Assembly (NCBI GenBank): GCA_964405665.1
Contig: CAYOOT010000001.1
Location: 33,463 to 97,462, forward strand
Direction of reading: 5' to 3'
Length of the DNA: 64,000 nucleotides
Source of the DNA: CAYOOT01 sp964405665
GTDB taxonomy: Bacteria > Bdellovibrionota_C > UBA2361 > SZUA-149 > CAZDWZ01
Below the pieces are notes generated by a model, which did no database searches, was not told the origin of the DNA, and saw nothing but the letters and a program-made list of their open reading frames with translations. Shown here in pieces: positions 45,835 through 54,798 of this stretch. Position 1 is the stretch's first letter; the number at the start of each line of letters is the position of its first letter. The translations under genes were made by a program, and so were the position numbers.

Positions 45835-48336
45835 TTAAAGAGCAACCACTTTCTTGCTTGCCGATTCAAAAGTAGTTGTATTTTGCTGAGAACCGCTGGC
45901 TGGCGCTGAAGAAATTCTCATTCCGTAGAAAGAACGATTAACAAAATATAAACCGGCAATAAGCATCACACCACCGACAATAGAGGTAGTTGTCTTATCG
46001 GCATGAACTGCGATTTCCAAGGCCAATAATCCAAACAAAGTTGTAAATTTAATAATCGGATTAAGTGCAACAGAAGAAGTATCTTTATAAGGATCGCCCA
46101 CAGTATCTCCGACCACGGTAGCGGCATGTAGTGCTGTTCCTTTTTCTTTCAAATCAACTTCCACAACTTTCTTGGCATTGTCCCAAGCGCCACCAGCATT
46201 GGCCATGAACATTGCTTGGTAAAGTCCAAATACGGCAATTGAGATCAAGTAACTGATAAAAAATATTGGACCAAAGCAGGCAAATGATAATGTTAAACAA
46301 AAAATTACTCCGAAAATATTTTTCATTCCGGCTTGAGCATATTGCGTGCAGATTTTTACAACTTCTTTTGAATCTTTTACAGAAGCCTTATCTGAACTCT
46401 CTAAGCGGATATTAGCCTTAATATATTCCACTGCTCGATAAGCACCCGTAGCAACAGCTTGCATCGAAGCTCCGGAAAACCAATAAATTACCGCACCACC
46501 TGTCATTAATCCCAGCAATACATCCGGTTCCAATAAATTTAGTCCTGCTTTTACTTCAGCACCCAAAGACAAGATCATTGAAAAAATCATTGTTGTGGCA
46601 CCGATTACGGCAGTGCCGATTAAAACCGGTTTTGCAGTAGCTTTAAAAGTATTTCCACCGGCATCTCCAGCTTCCAAATGTTCTTTTCCTAAAGTAAAAT
46701 TTGGTTTAAAGCCGAAAGTTTTTTCAATATCAGCACTGATTCCGGGAAGTGTTTCAATTTGAGAAAGTTCAAATACTGATTGAGCATTATCAGTTACCGG
46801 TCCGTAACTATCTACGGCAATAGTAACCGGTCCCATGCTTAAGAAACCAAAAGCAATCAAACCAAAAGCAAAGACAGATGGATAAACCATGATTACATCT
46901 AAACCGGTCATCGCGGTTTTATAACCCACTAGCATTAAGGCCACCATTGCCATACCTTTCCAGAAAGCAGAAAAATTACCTGCCACTAATCCGGAAATAA
47001 TATTTAATGATGCTCCGCCTTCTTTAGAAGCATTTACTATTTCAGCAACATGCTGCGATTTAGAAGAAGTAAAGATTTTTGTAAATTCAGGAATGACTGC
47101 TCCGGCCAATGTTCCACAACTAAGGATGATCGCTATTTTCATCCAAATATCTCCCGGAAGATCGCCTAGAATCACATTAGTCACTAGAAAGCCTGAGGCA
47201 ATGGAAACAATGCAAGAAATCCAAACCAAAGAAGTTAGGGGAGCTTCAAAATCGAATTTTTCTAATTTACTGTATCTAGCTTTAGAGATAACGCCATTGA
47301 TCCAATAAGATACAAATGAATTAATAATCATCATTGAGCTAATTGCAAAAATCCAAATGATTAATTTAGCTTGCAAACTGGCAGTTTGTGCAGTTGGAAC
47401 AAGATTACCGTCAGCTCCCATGGTCATTCCCACGGCAGCAGCGATAAAACTAATCAAAGCAACAGCAGTGACACCATATGTTTCAAAGCCGTCAGCAGTT
47501 GGTCCAACCGAATCCCCGGCATTATCACCGGTACAATCGGCAATCACCCCTGGGTTTCTGGCATCGTCTTCTTTGATGTTAAAAACTATTTTCATTAAGT
47601 CAGCGCCGATATCGGCAATTTTTGTAAAAATGCCGCCACAAATTCTTAAAGCTGAAGCTCCTAAAGATTCTCCGATAGCAAAACCAATAAAACACGCTCC
47701 AGCATTTTCAGGAGAAACAAATAAAAGGATACAAATAAGAAGAATCAACTCAACGCAGATTAAAAGTGTACCGATCGCCATTCCAGAACGAAGGGGAATT
47801 TCCATGACTGGATATGGTTTTCCTTTTAAAGATGCAAATGAAGTTCTGCTGTTAGCATAAGTATTGATTCTGATACCAAACCACGAAACACCGAAGGAAC
47901 CTAAAATTCCAAGAACAGACCACAAAAGAATAGTCATCACTTTTGGAGTTTCAAATCCTCTGAGGATAGAAAAATAATAAAAAATACAAGAGCCAACCAG
48001 AAGTTCAAGGACAATTAAGAACTTCCCTTGTTGTAATAAATAGGTTTTACAGGTTTCATAAATTAATTCTGAAATTTCCAGCATTGATTTATGTACAGGT
48101 AAAGCTTTGATTTTAACTGACTCCGAAAGGGCCAGCACTATGCCTATTGCCGCAATAAGCAATCCTGCCTTGAGGATTGTTATTCCAGAACAAATCGTCC
48201 CGAGAATTGTAAAAGGGATATCTAAACTAGGTAACTGGATACTGCCTTCACTGGCCAAAGCAGGGTTAACAAATGCTAAGGTGGAAAAAATAAAACTCAT
48301 TATAATAAAGCTCTTATGATTTTCTACTTGATTCAT
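45835..48336 (-). CDS. hppA: Membrane-bound proton-translocating pyrophosphatase
   Basis: An 833-residue polytopic enzyme coupling pyrophosphate hydrolysis to proton transport. Active-site motifs are intact: GGIFTKIADIGADLMK near 232, EDDARNPGVIADCTGDNAGD near 254, DSYGPVTDNAQ, NAGGAWDNAKK near 717 and VVGDTVGDPYKDTS near 740. The segment GNTFKATAKP near 560 has lysine where potassium-dependent enzymes have alanine, pointing to a potassium-independent type. The N-terminus carries a signal-like stretch ending ALASEG. Several regions are divergent from standard HppA and the protein is long. A degenerate relative is at 24946. Confidence 0.93.
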   Translation of the reverse strand: MNQVENHKSFIIMSFIFSTLAFVNPALASEGSIQLPSLDIPFTILGTICSGITILKAGLLIAAIGIVLALSESVKIKALPVHKSMLEISELIYETCKTYLLQQGKFLIVLELLVGSCIFYYFSILRGFETPKVMTILLWSVLGILGSFGVSWFGIRINTYANSRTSFASLKGKPYPVMEIPLRSGMAIGTLLICVELILLICILLFVSPENAGACFIGFAIGESLGASALRICGGIFTKIADIGADLMKIVFNIKEDDARNPGVIADCTGDNAGDSVGPTADGFETYGVTAVALISFIAAAVGMTMGADGNLVPTAQTASLQAKLIIWIFAISSMMIINSFVSYWINGVISKARYSKLEKFDFEAPLTSLVWISCIVSIASGFLVTNVILGDLPGDIWMKIAIILSCGTLAGAVIPEFTKIFTSSKSQHVAEIVNASKEGGASLNIISGLVAGNFSAFWKGMAMVALMLVGYKTAMTGLDVIMVYPSVFAFGLIAFGFLSMGPVTIAVDSYGPVTDNAQSVFELSQIETLPGISADIEKTFGFKPNFTLGKEHLEAGDAGGNTFKATAKPVLIGTAVIGATTMIFSMILSLGAEVKAGLNLLEPDVLLGLMTGGAVIYWFSGASMQAVATGAYRAVEYIKANIRLESSDKASVKDSKEVVKICTQYAQAGMKNIFGVIFCLTLSFACFGPIFFISYLISIAVFGLYQAMFMANAGGAWDNAKKVVEVDLKEKGTALHAATVVGDTVGDPYKDTSSVALNPIIKFTTLFGLLALEIAVHADKTTTSIVGGVMLIAGLYFVNRSFYGMRISSAPASGSQQNTTTFESASKKVVAL

Positions 48337-48667
48337 ATTCTTTGATTCCTAAATTATCTAAACTAAAAATTACTTGGTCTTGATATAGAAAAATTTACCT
48401 TACGTAAAGGGGCAAATAGCCAAAATAATTAAGCTGAGTTTTTTGTTGCATGGTAAGTGCTCAGAATTAAACATTATTTTCTTATATCCAAATCAAATAT
48501 TTTTATATAATTAAATCTAAATAATATTGTGTTTTTACAATAAGTTAGTGTTAAATTGTTGCTTGTATGGCATGCCAAGCGGCTTTCCTAATAGTTAAGT
48601 ACTTGCTATATTGGCCGACATAAAATATACACAATCCATATTGGAGGGTGATCAATCTAAATATTAT
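48337..48667. other. Intergenic region between hppA and feoA
   Basis: About 330 A/T-rich bases between divergent genes, holding both promoters. A small palindrome GGCATGCC lies near 48568. I see no gene, tRNA or recognised riboswitch. Confidence 0.5.
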
Positions 48668-48910
48668 ATGAAAAATTCAACTGAATTTAAAACATTAGAC
48701 AAACTAAGCATTGGTCAAAATGCTACAGTATTAGAAGTTAGCTGTAATAATTCTGAATTAAGACAAAAGCTTCTATCTTTGGGAGTTGTAAAAAACACTG
48801 TAATTAAAGTTTTAAAAATATCTCCTTTAGGAGATCCGATTAGTATTTTGATTCGTGGTTTTGAACTTGCCCTAAGAAAATCGGAAGCGCGGGCAATTAA
48901 ACTCTCCTAA
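48668..48910 (+). CDS. feoA: Ferrous iron transport protein A
   Basis: An 80-residue SH3-like protein of the Feo ferrous iron uptake system. Motifs: KTLDKLSIGQNATVLEV, LRQKLLSLGVVKNTVIKVL and DPISILIRGFELALRKSEA. I prefer ATG 48668, which gives the usual length; an upstream TTG at 48611 would add 19 unmatched residues, although GGAGGG near 48643 lies far from the ATG. FeoB follows 6 bases after the stop. Confidence 0.9.
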   Translation: MKNSTEFKTLDKLSIGQNATVLEVSCNNSELRQKLLSLGVVKNTVIKVLKISPLGDPISILIRGFELALRKSEARAIKLS

Positions 48911-48916
48911 AATTCT

Positions 48917-50848
48917 TTGAAAAATCAATCTAGCAATCTAAGCGATCAAAAACAACTCTCCGTTGCTCTTGCCGGAAATCCTAACTGCGGGAAAACTACT
49001 CTTTTTAATGCTCTTACTGGTCTAAAATATAAAGTTGCAAATTATCCCGGAGTTACCGTTGAGAAAAAAAAGGGGAAGCTCTGTCTCTTGGAATTCCATG
49101 ACGTGGTACTGCTCGATCTTCCCGGAATTTATAGTCTAGTCGGAACTTCAATTGATGAAAAAATTGCTACTGCTATTTTGCAAGGAGAACTAAAAGTTGA
49201 AGCAGTTCCCGATTGTATTGTCGCAGTAATCGATTCCTCCAATTTGGAGCGTAATTTATATCTGGCGACACAATTAATTGACCTGGGATTGCCTTTAATT
49301 ATTGCCTTAAATATGCTTGATATCGCTGAAAAAAAAGGCTTTGTTATTCATGGCGAAATTCTCTCCAAACTTCTGGATGTCCCTGTAATTTCCATTATTG
49401 CCAATAAAGCAAAAGGTTTGGATCTGTTAAAAGCTGAAATCAGTAAAACTTTAAAACAAAAAAAAATCTCAACAAAAAGTTTTGAATGGCGAAAATATAT
49501 TTCTCCCGCAGAAGAAAAAGAAGATCCATATGGCTGCGAAGCCACTGCCCGCTATCAATTAATTAATGAAATAATAAAAAAATGCTGTTTCCATAAAAAA
49601 ATTGAAGGAAAAACTTTTGAAGAAACTTTTGATAAAATTGCCACCCATAAAACTTGGGGAACTCTTTTATTTCTCTGCATTATGGGCTTTTTCTTTCAGG
49701 CAATTTATCTTTGGGCAGAAATTCCAATGAATATTATTAATGCAGCCATTGATCTGCTTAGCAAAAAAGTAAGCGCTGCAATGCCTCATGGGCAACTGGA
49801 GAGCCTAATAGTTGATGGGATGATTGCCGGGGTAGGAAACGTCATTATTTTCATTCCACAAATTGCAATCCTTTTCTTTTTCTTGGGGATTTTGGAAGAT
49901 TCCGGTTATCTGGCTCGTGCGGCATTTTTAATGGACCGCTTAATGAGACCTTTTGGTTTGCAAGGAAGATCTTTTATTCCCCTTTTAAATTCTTTTGCTT
50001 GTGCCATCCCCGGAATTCTTTCTTCTCGGAGTATCCCTTCTAGAACAGATCGCCTGGCAACGATTCTTGTCGCACCTCTAATGAGTTGCAGCGCCAGACT
50101 TCCGGTATACACAGTATTAATAGCAGCTTTTATTCCCAATCAACTACTCTATGGTTTTATTTCTTTGCAAGGTCTGACAATGCTTTCGATGTATCTCTTA
50201 GGAATAATTGGAGCCGCAGTCGTTGCTTGGCTTTTAAAATTAAGTGTCCTTCGAGGAAAACCGGCAATTTTTTTAATGGAACTGCCCACAATGCACTTTC
50301 CTGCTTTTAAAAATATTCTAAGAGAAGTTTTTGATAGTGTAATCACTTTTCTTAAATCCGCAGGAACTGTAATTCTTGCTTGTTCCGTTGTCCTCTGGGC
50401 AATGGCGAGCTATCCCAAAGCTCCGCCCAATTATAATGATAATCCGGTAAAATACAGTATTGCTGGAAGAATTGGGCTGGCGATGGAACCGGCAATCAAA
50501 CCTCTTGGTTATAATTGGGAAATTGGCGTAGGCATTCTCGCCTCTTTTGCCGCCAGAGAAGTTTTTATTTCATCCCTTTCGACAGTTTACAACTTAGCTT
50601 CCACCGATGATGACAATACAACCTTAATTGAAACATTAAAACAAAAAAATGAAGAAGGAACTTTTAGCACCGCCTCTGCTATTTCTTTGATGATCTTTTA
50701 TGTCTTTGCCTGTCAATGTATGTCCACCCTTGCTGTGTGTAAAAAAGAAACCGGCTCTTGGGGTTGGACGGCTTTCATGTTTTTTTATATGACCGGTTTG
50801 GCTTATGTCTGTTCTTTTATTTTCTATCAAACTGCAATAAAGTTATGA
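48917..50848 (+). CDS. feoB: Ferrous iron transporter FeoB
   Basis: A 643-residue inner-membrane ferrous iron transporter. The N-terminal G-domain has GNPNCGKTTLFNALTG, the switch region NYPGVTVEKKKG, DLPGIYSL and NMLD. The membrane part has about 8-10 helices with the family motifs SFACAIPGILSSRSIP and SCSARLPVYTVLI. TTG at 48917 is the start, since no ATG precedes the G1 loop. It is shorter than E. coli FeoB. It overlaps the next small gene by ATGA. Confidence 0.95.
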   Translation: MKNQSSNLSDQKQLSVALAGNPNCGKTTLFNALTGLKYKVANYPGVTVEKKKGKLCLLEFHDVVLLDLPGIYSLVGTSIDEKIATAILQGELKVEAVPDCIVAVIDSSNLERNLYLATQLIDLGLPLIIALNMLDIAEKKGFVIHGEILSKLLDVPVISIIANKAKGLDLLKAEISKTLKQKKISTKSFEWRKYISPAEEKEDPYGCEATARYQLINEIIKKCCFHKKIEGKTFEETFDKIATHKTWGTLLFLCIMGFFFQAIYLWAEIPMNIINAAIDLLSKKVSAAMPHGQLESLIVDGMIAGVGNVIIFIPQIAILFFFLGILEDSGYLARAAFLMDRLMRPFGLQGRSFIPLLNSFACAIPGILSSRSIPSRTDRLATILVAPLMSCSARLPVYTVLIAAFIPNQLLYGFISLQGLTMLSMYLLGIIGAAVVAWLLKLSVLRGKPAIFLMELPTMHFPAFKNILREVFDSVITFLKSAGTVILACSVVLWAMASYPKAPPNYNDNPVKYSIAGRIGLAMEPAIKPLGYNWEIGVGILASFAAREVFISSLSTVYNLASTDDDNTTLIETLKQKNEEGTFSTASAISLMIFYVFACQCMSTLAVCKKETGSWGWTAFMFFYMTGLAYVCSFIFYQTAIKL

Positions 50849-50979
50849 TTGAAAATTTAATAGTAATATTTTTAGTATTGCTTGCCTTAATTTTCTTAAT
50901 CAAGAAGTTTAAAAGTTCTGATTCCAAATCTTGTTCCAAATGTGGCTGCAATAATCAAGCAGATAAAAAAAATAGCTAA
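50845..50979 (+). CDS. FeoB-associated Cys-rich membrane protein
   Basis: A 44-residue protein with an N-terminal membrane helix (LIVIFLVLLALIFLI) and a short cytosolic tail with C30, C33 and C35 (SCSKCGC). This matches the FeoB-associated Cys-rich family that replaces FeoC in many bacteria. The ATG at 50845 overlaps the FeoB stop (ATGA), so translation is coupled. The cysteines may bind iron or sense redox state. Confidence 0.85.
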   Translation: MIENLIVIFLVLLALIFLIKKFKSSDSKSCSKCGCNNQADKKNS

Positions 50980-51140
50980 TAAGCGAACGGACGCTCTAAG
51001 ATATTATCTTGTTCCCCCGCTACTTGCTTAACGGCAATGGGGGAATTAAAGTAACGATCGACTTCCGGGGTTTGAATATATTGATACTTGTCGGTAGCTT
51101 TTTCTTCTTTAATTTTATTTCTGAAAATTTCTCCAGGACC
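50976..51140 (-). pseudogene. Possible C-terminal gene remnant or small ORF without a standard start
   Basis: An open frame of 54 codons lies downstream of crcB on the same strand and ends at TAG 50976-50978, inside the tail of the feoB-associated gene. It encodes a protein-like sequence including YQYIQTPEVDRYFNSPIAVK and ending ILERPFAY. It has no ATG, GTG or TTG start; the frame is closed upstream by TGA. It may be the 3' end of a decayed gene, a frameshifted gene, or a real gene with a rare ATT start near 51113. No family recognised. Confidence 0.35.
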
Positions 51141-51181
51141 TCACTCTGAAAAGCTCGGAATTTTCGTTTACCAATTAAACT

Positions 51182-51556
51182 TTAATTGGTTCCCAGACGC
51201 AAACCGCACCAGACTGCCAGTAGACCAACCACTACACTTATTAGCGCATTCGCAATCGCTAAAGCAAGATGCCCGGAACGGAATAAATTTAAAGTCTCTA
51301 ACCCAAAAGCCGAAAATGTTGTAAACCCACCAAGAAAACCGGTGATTAACAAAAGTCTAATTTCGGCATTGTAAAATGTGATCCGTTCCAAAAACGCAGC
51401 GATAATTCCGATTAACAGACAACCCACAATATTCACAGTAAAAGTAGCCCAAGGAAAGCGGGCATCCGGTAAATTCTGTAAAAACATCGTTCCTGTTTTA
51501 AATCTCAAGACAGAGCCGATAAAACCGCCTATTCCGACAATTAACATTTCCTTCAT
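51182..51556 (-). CDS. crcB: Fluoride channel CrcB/FluC
   Basis: A 124-residue four-helix membrane protein that works as a dual-topology dimer exporting fluoride. The family signatures GIGGFIGSVLRF, WATFTVNIVGCLLIGI and TGFLGGFTTFSAFGLE, including the phenylalanine and central sodium-site residues, are all present. No fluoride riboswitch is evident upstream. Confidence 0.94.
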   Translation of the reverse strand: MKEMLIVGIGGFIGSVLRFKTGTMFLQNLPDARFPWATFTVNIVGCLLIGIIAAFLERITFYNAEIRLLLITGFLGGFTTFSAFGLETLNLFRSGHLALAIANALISVVVGLLAVWCGLRLGTN

Positions 51557-51684
51557 TGAGCTTCCTGTGAACTGATATGCTTAATTGAAATAACCTCAAT
51601 TCTCTCACCTACTATTTGCTTAATAAAAAGTTTCGCATCATTCTAAGAGTTGATCAACTACAATTTTAAACCACATTTAATCTT

Positions 51685-52740
51685 CTATTCACTAACTTCA
51701 AAACGATCTTCCTTAAAAGTTTTCACTATTACAGGAAATTCGGTGACCCCATTGGAACTAAGAGTAAATTTTCCGGTAATTCCCTCTAAGTTCTGAGGGC
51801 TATGTAAAAAAGTATTAATTTCACCTTTCTTCACCGCGGCAAGTAAAACAGGTATCAGATCATAAGCATAGAGCGCTTCGAATGTAGTATCTTCATTAAA
51901 CCGCAATTGATAATCTCGGAGAAAGCTATCTGCAGATCGAGAATCACCACTGACAGCCCAAGCACCTGTTAAAGCGCCTTGAGCAGATTTCAATTCAGAA
52001 AGATTTGCCACTTGCAGAGTTGTGATTAATTGTCCCCGATAGCCAATACTCCTTAACTGTCGAGCGAAAGTAGATCCTTGTGGTGGAATCATGGAAATAA
52101 ATACTGCCTGAGGATTAAGTTTTCGTATTTTTGTGGCAATAGTTCTAAGATCCAATTCCGCGGGAAGCACTTCCTCTTCCAATAAAATATTAGTTACTGC
52201 CGCATCACGCAAATGCTTTAGCTGCAGTACACAGGCATCTTGTTGAGTAGCGACAACCGCAATACTGGAATAGCCTCGCTTTTTTATTTCTTCGGCGCTG
52301 CGTTTCATTAGAGAAGTAGTAGAGGGCAAAAAGGTTGTGACGTAATCTCGCCTGGCCGCTAATGTTTCGACAACAGAAAGTGAAATTAAAGGTAGTTGAG
52401 CAGCTTTAATAATATCCAGAACAGCATTGCCTTGATTAGCTCCAAAAACAACTAGCAGATCCACCTTTTGAGAAACTATCAATTTTTGTACAGCGGAAAC
52501 AGTATTTTTTGCTTGAAAACCGTCATCCTCAAAAATCAATTCTAAGAGATTTTCTTTGTCGAATTTCTCCTTGGCCAAGAGCATCGCATTTTTCATGGAA
52601 TTACCTTGAAAACCAACGGGGCCGCTCAAAGCCAAGACAATTCCAATTTTTTTTTGAGGTGCTGCTAAACAATATTTACAAAAAAAGGACTGGAACAAAA
52701 GGACAAGTAGAAACGTTACAAATAAGGATTGTAGTTTCAT
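51685..52740 (-). CDS. Periplasmic-binding-protein-like (type 1) protein
   Basis: A 351-residue secreted protein with an N-terminal signal (SLFVTFLLVLLFQSFF to CLAAPQ). The start at ATG 52740 is chosen because it gives that signal; an upstream ATG at 52836 would overlap the previous gene. The body has the type 1 periplasmic-binding fold of amino-acid receptors and LpoA-like proteins: KKIGIVLALSGPVGFQGNSM, DLLVVFGANQGNAVLDI, YSSIAVVATQQDACV and GALTGAWAVSG. No ABC permease is nearby, so a stand-alone sensor or envelope-assembly role is possible. Confidence 0.8.
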   Translation of the reverse strand: MKLQSLFVTFLLVLLFQSFFCKYCLAAPQKKIGIVLALSGPVGFQGNSMKNAMLLAKEKFDKENLLELIFEDDGFQAKNTVSAVQKLIVSQKVDLLVVFGANQGNAVLDIIKAAQLPLISLSVVETLAARRDYVTTFLPSTTSLMKRSAEEIKKRGYSSIAVVATQQDACVLQLKHLRDAAVTNILLEEEVLPAELDLRTIATKIRKLNPQAVFISMIPPQGSTFARQLRSIGYRGQLITTLQVANLSELKSAQGALTGAWAVSGDSRSADSFLRDYQLRFNEDTTFEALYAYDLIPVLLAAVKKGEINTFLHSPQNLEGITGKFTLSSNGVTEFPVIVKTFKEDRFEVSE

Positions 52741-52750
52741 CGTGCAATGC

Positions 52751-53071
52751 TCACGAATTAGGTTCAACGACAACAGCAGTTCCATAACAAAGCACTTCTG
52801 CCGCACCGACCATCGGTCCTGTATCATATCGGACACCGACTATAGCGTTAGCTCCAATCTTCTGAGCATGCTTGATCATTAATTGAAAAGCTTCTTCTCT
52901 TGTTTGATCACAGAGTTCTGAAAAAATCCCGGCTCGTCCTCCCAACAAAGTCCGCAAACTTCCGACAATTGTCAGCGGCAAAGATCTGGTTCTTACGGTA
53001 ATCCCCCGAACTAATCCCATTGTCTTAACTATTCTATATTGGGCGATATCGAAAGTAGTTGAAATCATCAT
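52751..53071 (-). CDS. YbjQ/UPF0145 family protein
   Basis: A small protein of the YbjQ family, which forms pentamers and is often called heavy-metal binding without firm proof. Core motifs: ISTTFDIAQYRIVKTMGLVR, REEAFQLMIKHAQKIGANAI and VGVRYDT. I place the start at ATG 53071, just after the hemB stop; an in-frame ATG at 53104 inside hemB is less likely. It is 106 residues, normal for the family. Confidence 0.87.
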   Translation of the reverse strand: MMISTTFDIAQYRIVKTMGLVRGITVRTRSLPLTIVGSLRTLLGGRAGIFSELCDQTREEAFQLMIKHAQKIGANAIVGVRYDTGPMVGAAEVLCYGTAVVVEPNS

Positions 53072-53075
53072 ATAA

Positions 53076-54077
53076 TTATAACCAATCGGGAAGATCTTTT
53101 GCAAAATAACTGATAATAAAATCTGCTCCTGCTCTTTTTATCGCATAAAGACTTTCCAAAGCCGCTAATTTTAAATCGATAAAACCTTTTTCCGCTCCGG
53201 CATGAAGTAAACTATACTCACCGCTGACATGATAAGCCCCTACCGGAAGTGTAGTCATTTGAGAAACCTTGCTGATGATATCCAAATACAAAGTTGCCGG
53301 TTTTACCATCAACATATCTGCGCCTTCTTCAATATCCAGAAGTGTTTCGGTTTCCCATTCTTTGGTTCTTCGAAAATCCATTTGATAAGCTTGGCGATTG
53401 CCAAACTGCGGAGCGCCTTCTGCTGCTTCTCGAAATGGTCCATAGAATGAAGAAGCAAATTTTGTGGAATAACTCATGATCGAAGTATTTTTAAAACCTT
53501 CATAATCTAAAGTATGCCTTACTGCCTTAACCATACCATCAAACATACAAGAAGGAGCCACAATATCAGCTCCATTTCTGGCAAGAACCGCCGCTTGCCT
53601 TGCTATTTGTTCGATTGCTTGATCATTATCCACTGTTTCATCGGGATCGGAACTTAAGGGTCCGCAATGGCCGTGATCGGTATATTCACATGAACATAAA
53701 TCTGTTACCAAAAGAGCTTTTGTTCCCTTTTCTTTTAAAGCTCTTATTGTCGTATTAACCGGATTATGATCATCAAGAGCAATACTGCCGCTAGCATCTT
53801 TTGAAGACTTTTCTACAATTCCAAAAAAAAGAAAATTAACTATCCCTCGATCGACAAGAGAGTCGACATAATTTATGGCCAAATCCGGAGATAACTGGGA
53901 AATTCCCGGCATTGAAGAAATTGCTTTTGTTGCTTTTTCCCCCGTGCGCACAAATACTGGCATTACAAAATCTTTTGGATTTAAAGAGATATCGGAAACA
54001 AAATTTCTAACGAGTTCCCCTTTTCTTAATCTTCGAGGACGAATATTGGGATAAGGAAAATTATTTTTGATATTCAT
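53076..54077 (-). CDS. hemB: Porphobilinogen synthase
   Basis: A 333-residue enzyme joining two 5-aminolevulinates to porphobilinogen in haem and B12 synthesis. Motifs: RPRRLRKGELVRNFV; the zinc-type cysteines in DLCSCEYTDHGHCG; the catalytic lysines in MSYSTKFAS and MVKPATLYLDII. The full cysteine set indicates zinc dependence rather than the magnesium-only type. The product supports the B12 and haem proteins in this window. Confidence 0.95.
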   Translation of the reverse strand: MNIKNNFPYPNIRPRRLRKGELVRNFVSDISLNPKDFVMPVFVRTGEKATKAISSMPGISQLSPDLAINYVDSLVDRGIVNFLFFGIVEKSSKDASGSIALDDHNPVNTTIRALKEKGTKALLVTDLCSCEYTDHGHCGPLSSDPDETVDNDQAIEQIARQAAVLARNGADIVAPSCMFDGMVKAVRHTLDYEGFKNTSIMSYSTKFASSFYGPFREAAEGAPQFGNRQAYQMDFRRTKEWETETLLDIEEGADMLMVKPATLYLDIISKVSQMTTLPVGAYHVSGEYSLLHAGAEKGFIDLKLAALESLYAIKRAGADFIISYFAKDLPDWL

Positions 54078-54078
54078 A

Positions 54079-54130
54079 TATTTTTCTATAAGTTATGTCC
54101 GCAGTAACGGACATAACTTATAGAAAAATA
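54079..54130. repeat. Palindrome with 23-base arms (AAAAGTTATG family)
   Basis: The arms TATTTTTCTATAAGTTATGT...(54079-54101) and its reverse complement (54108-54130) flank a 6-base centre. It lies in the upstream region shared by hemB and apt. It matches the palindrome at 44883 in the core GTTATGTCCG. Confidence 0.85.
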
Positions 54131-54222
54131 CAATAGCAGCAAGAATAAATCAAATTTATGAAGGTTTAATATTCATAGAGTTAAATAGTGACTTTTAATG
54201 CCTTGTCTGCTAGAGACGAGCT

Positions 54223-54771
54223 ATGAAAAAAGAAGAAAATACGATTATTAATTCCTTTAAAAACTCGATTCGGGATATCCCCGATTTTCCAAAGAGCGGA
54301 ATTATCTTTAAGGACATCACGCCTGTTTTAGCCAATCCCACACTGTGTAAAGAAATCACAAAAATCCTTGTTGCAGAAGCTCTTAAATTAAAGGTCAATG
54401 CTGTAGCAGCAATAGAAAGCCGAGGATTTCTTTTTGGAATGTTAGTTGCTCAACAACTAAATGTTCCATTTGTTCCAGTAAGAAAAAAAGGCAAGCTCCC
54501 CTATAAAACTCACACTCAATCCTATAGTCTGGAATATGGTTCTGCAGAAGTAGAAATTCACATTGATGCCCTTAAACCAAATTCCAATGTTTTAATTCAT
54601 GATGATTTGCTTGCTACCGGCGGCACAGCTTCTGCCACAGCTGAATTAATAAAAAAATCAAAGGCGACAATAGCGGGATTTTCGTTTTTGATTAATTTGG
54701 ATTTTTTAAAAGGTAAAGAAGCGCTTAAAAAATATTCAAATAACTTTTTTTCTTTGGTTGATTACGTTTAG
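54223..54771 (+). CDS. apt: Adenine phosphoribosyltransferase
   Basis: A 182-residue purine salvage enzyme making AMP from adenine and PRPP. Motifs: IRDIPDFPKSGIIFKDITPV, AIESRGFLFG, VPVRKKGKLPYKT and the PRPP loop LIHDDLLATGGTA. Length is normal. It stands alone and is followed by the heptanucleotide repeat array. Confidence 0.95.
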   Translation: MKKEENTIINSFKNSIRDIPDFPKSGIIFKDITPVLANPTLCKEITKILVAEALKLKVNAVAAIESRGFLFGMLVAQQLNVPFVPVRKKGKLPYKTHTQSYSLEYGSAEVEIHIDALKPNSNVLIHDDLLATGGTASATAELIKKSKATIAGFSFLINLDFLKGKEALKKYSNNFFSLVDYV

Positions 54772-54798
54772 GCTACTCTTCATTATTATTCGAAGAGC

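Noticed and set aside
48611..48667. TTG start for feoA at 48611
   Set aside because: It adds 19 residues with no match to FeoA; the ATG at 48668 gives the usual length.
51557..51684. Fluoride riboswitch upstream of crcB
   Set aside because: The expected conserved GGNGAUGG-type core and pseudoknot partners were not found by eye.
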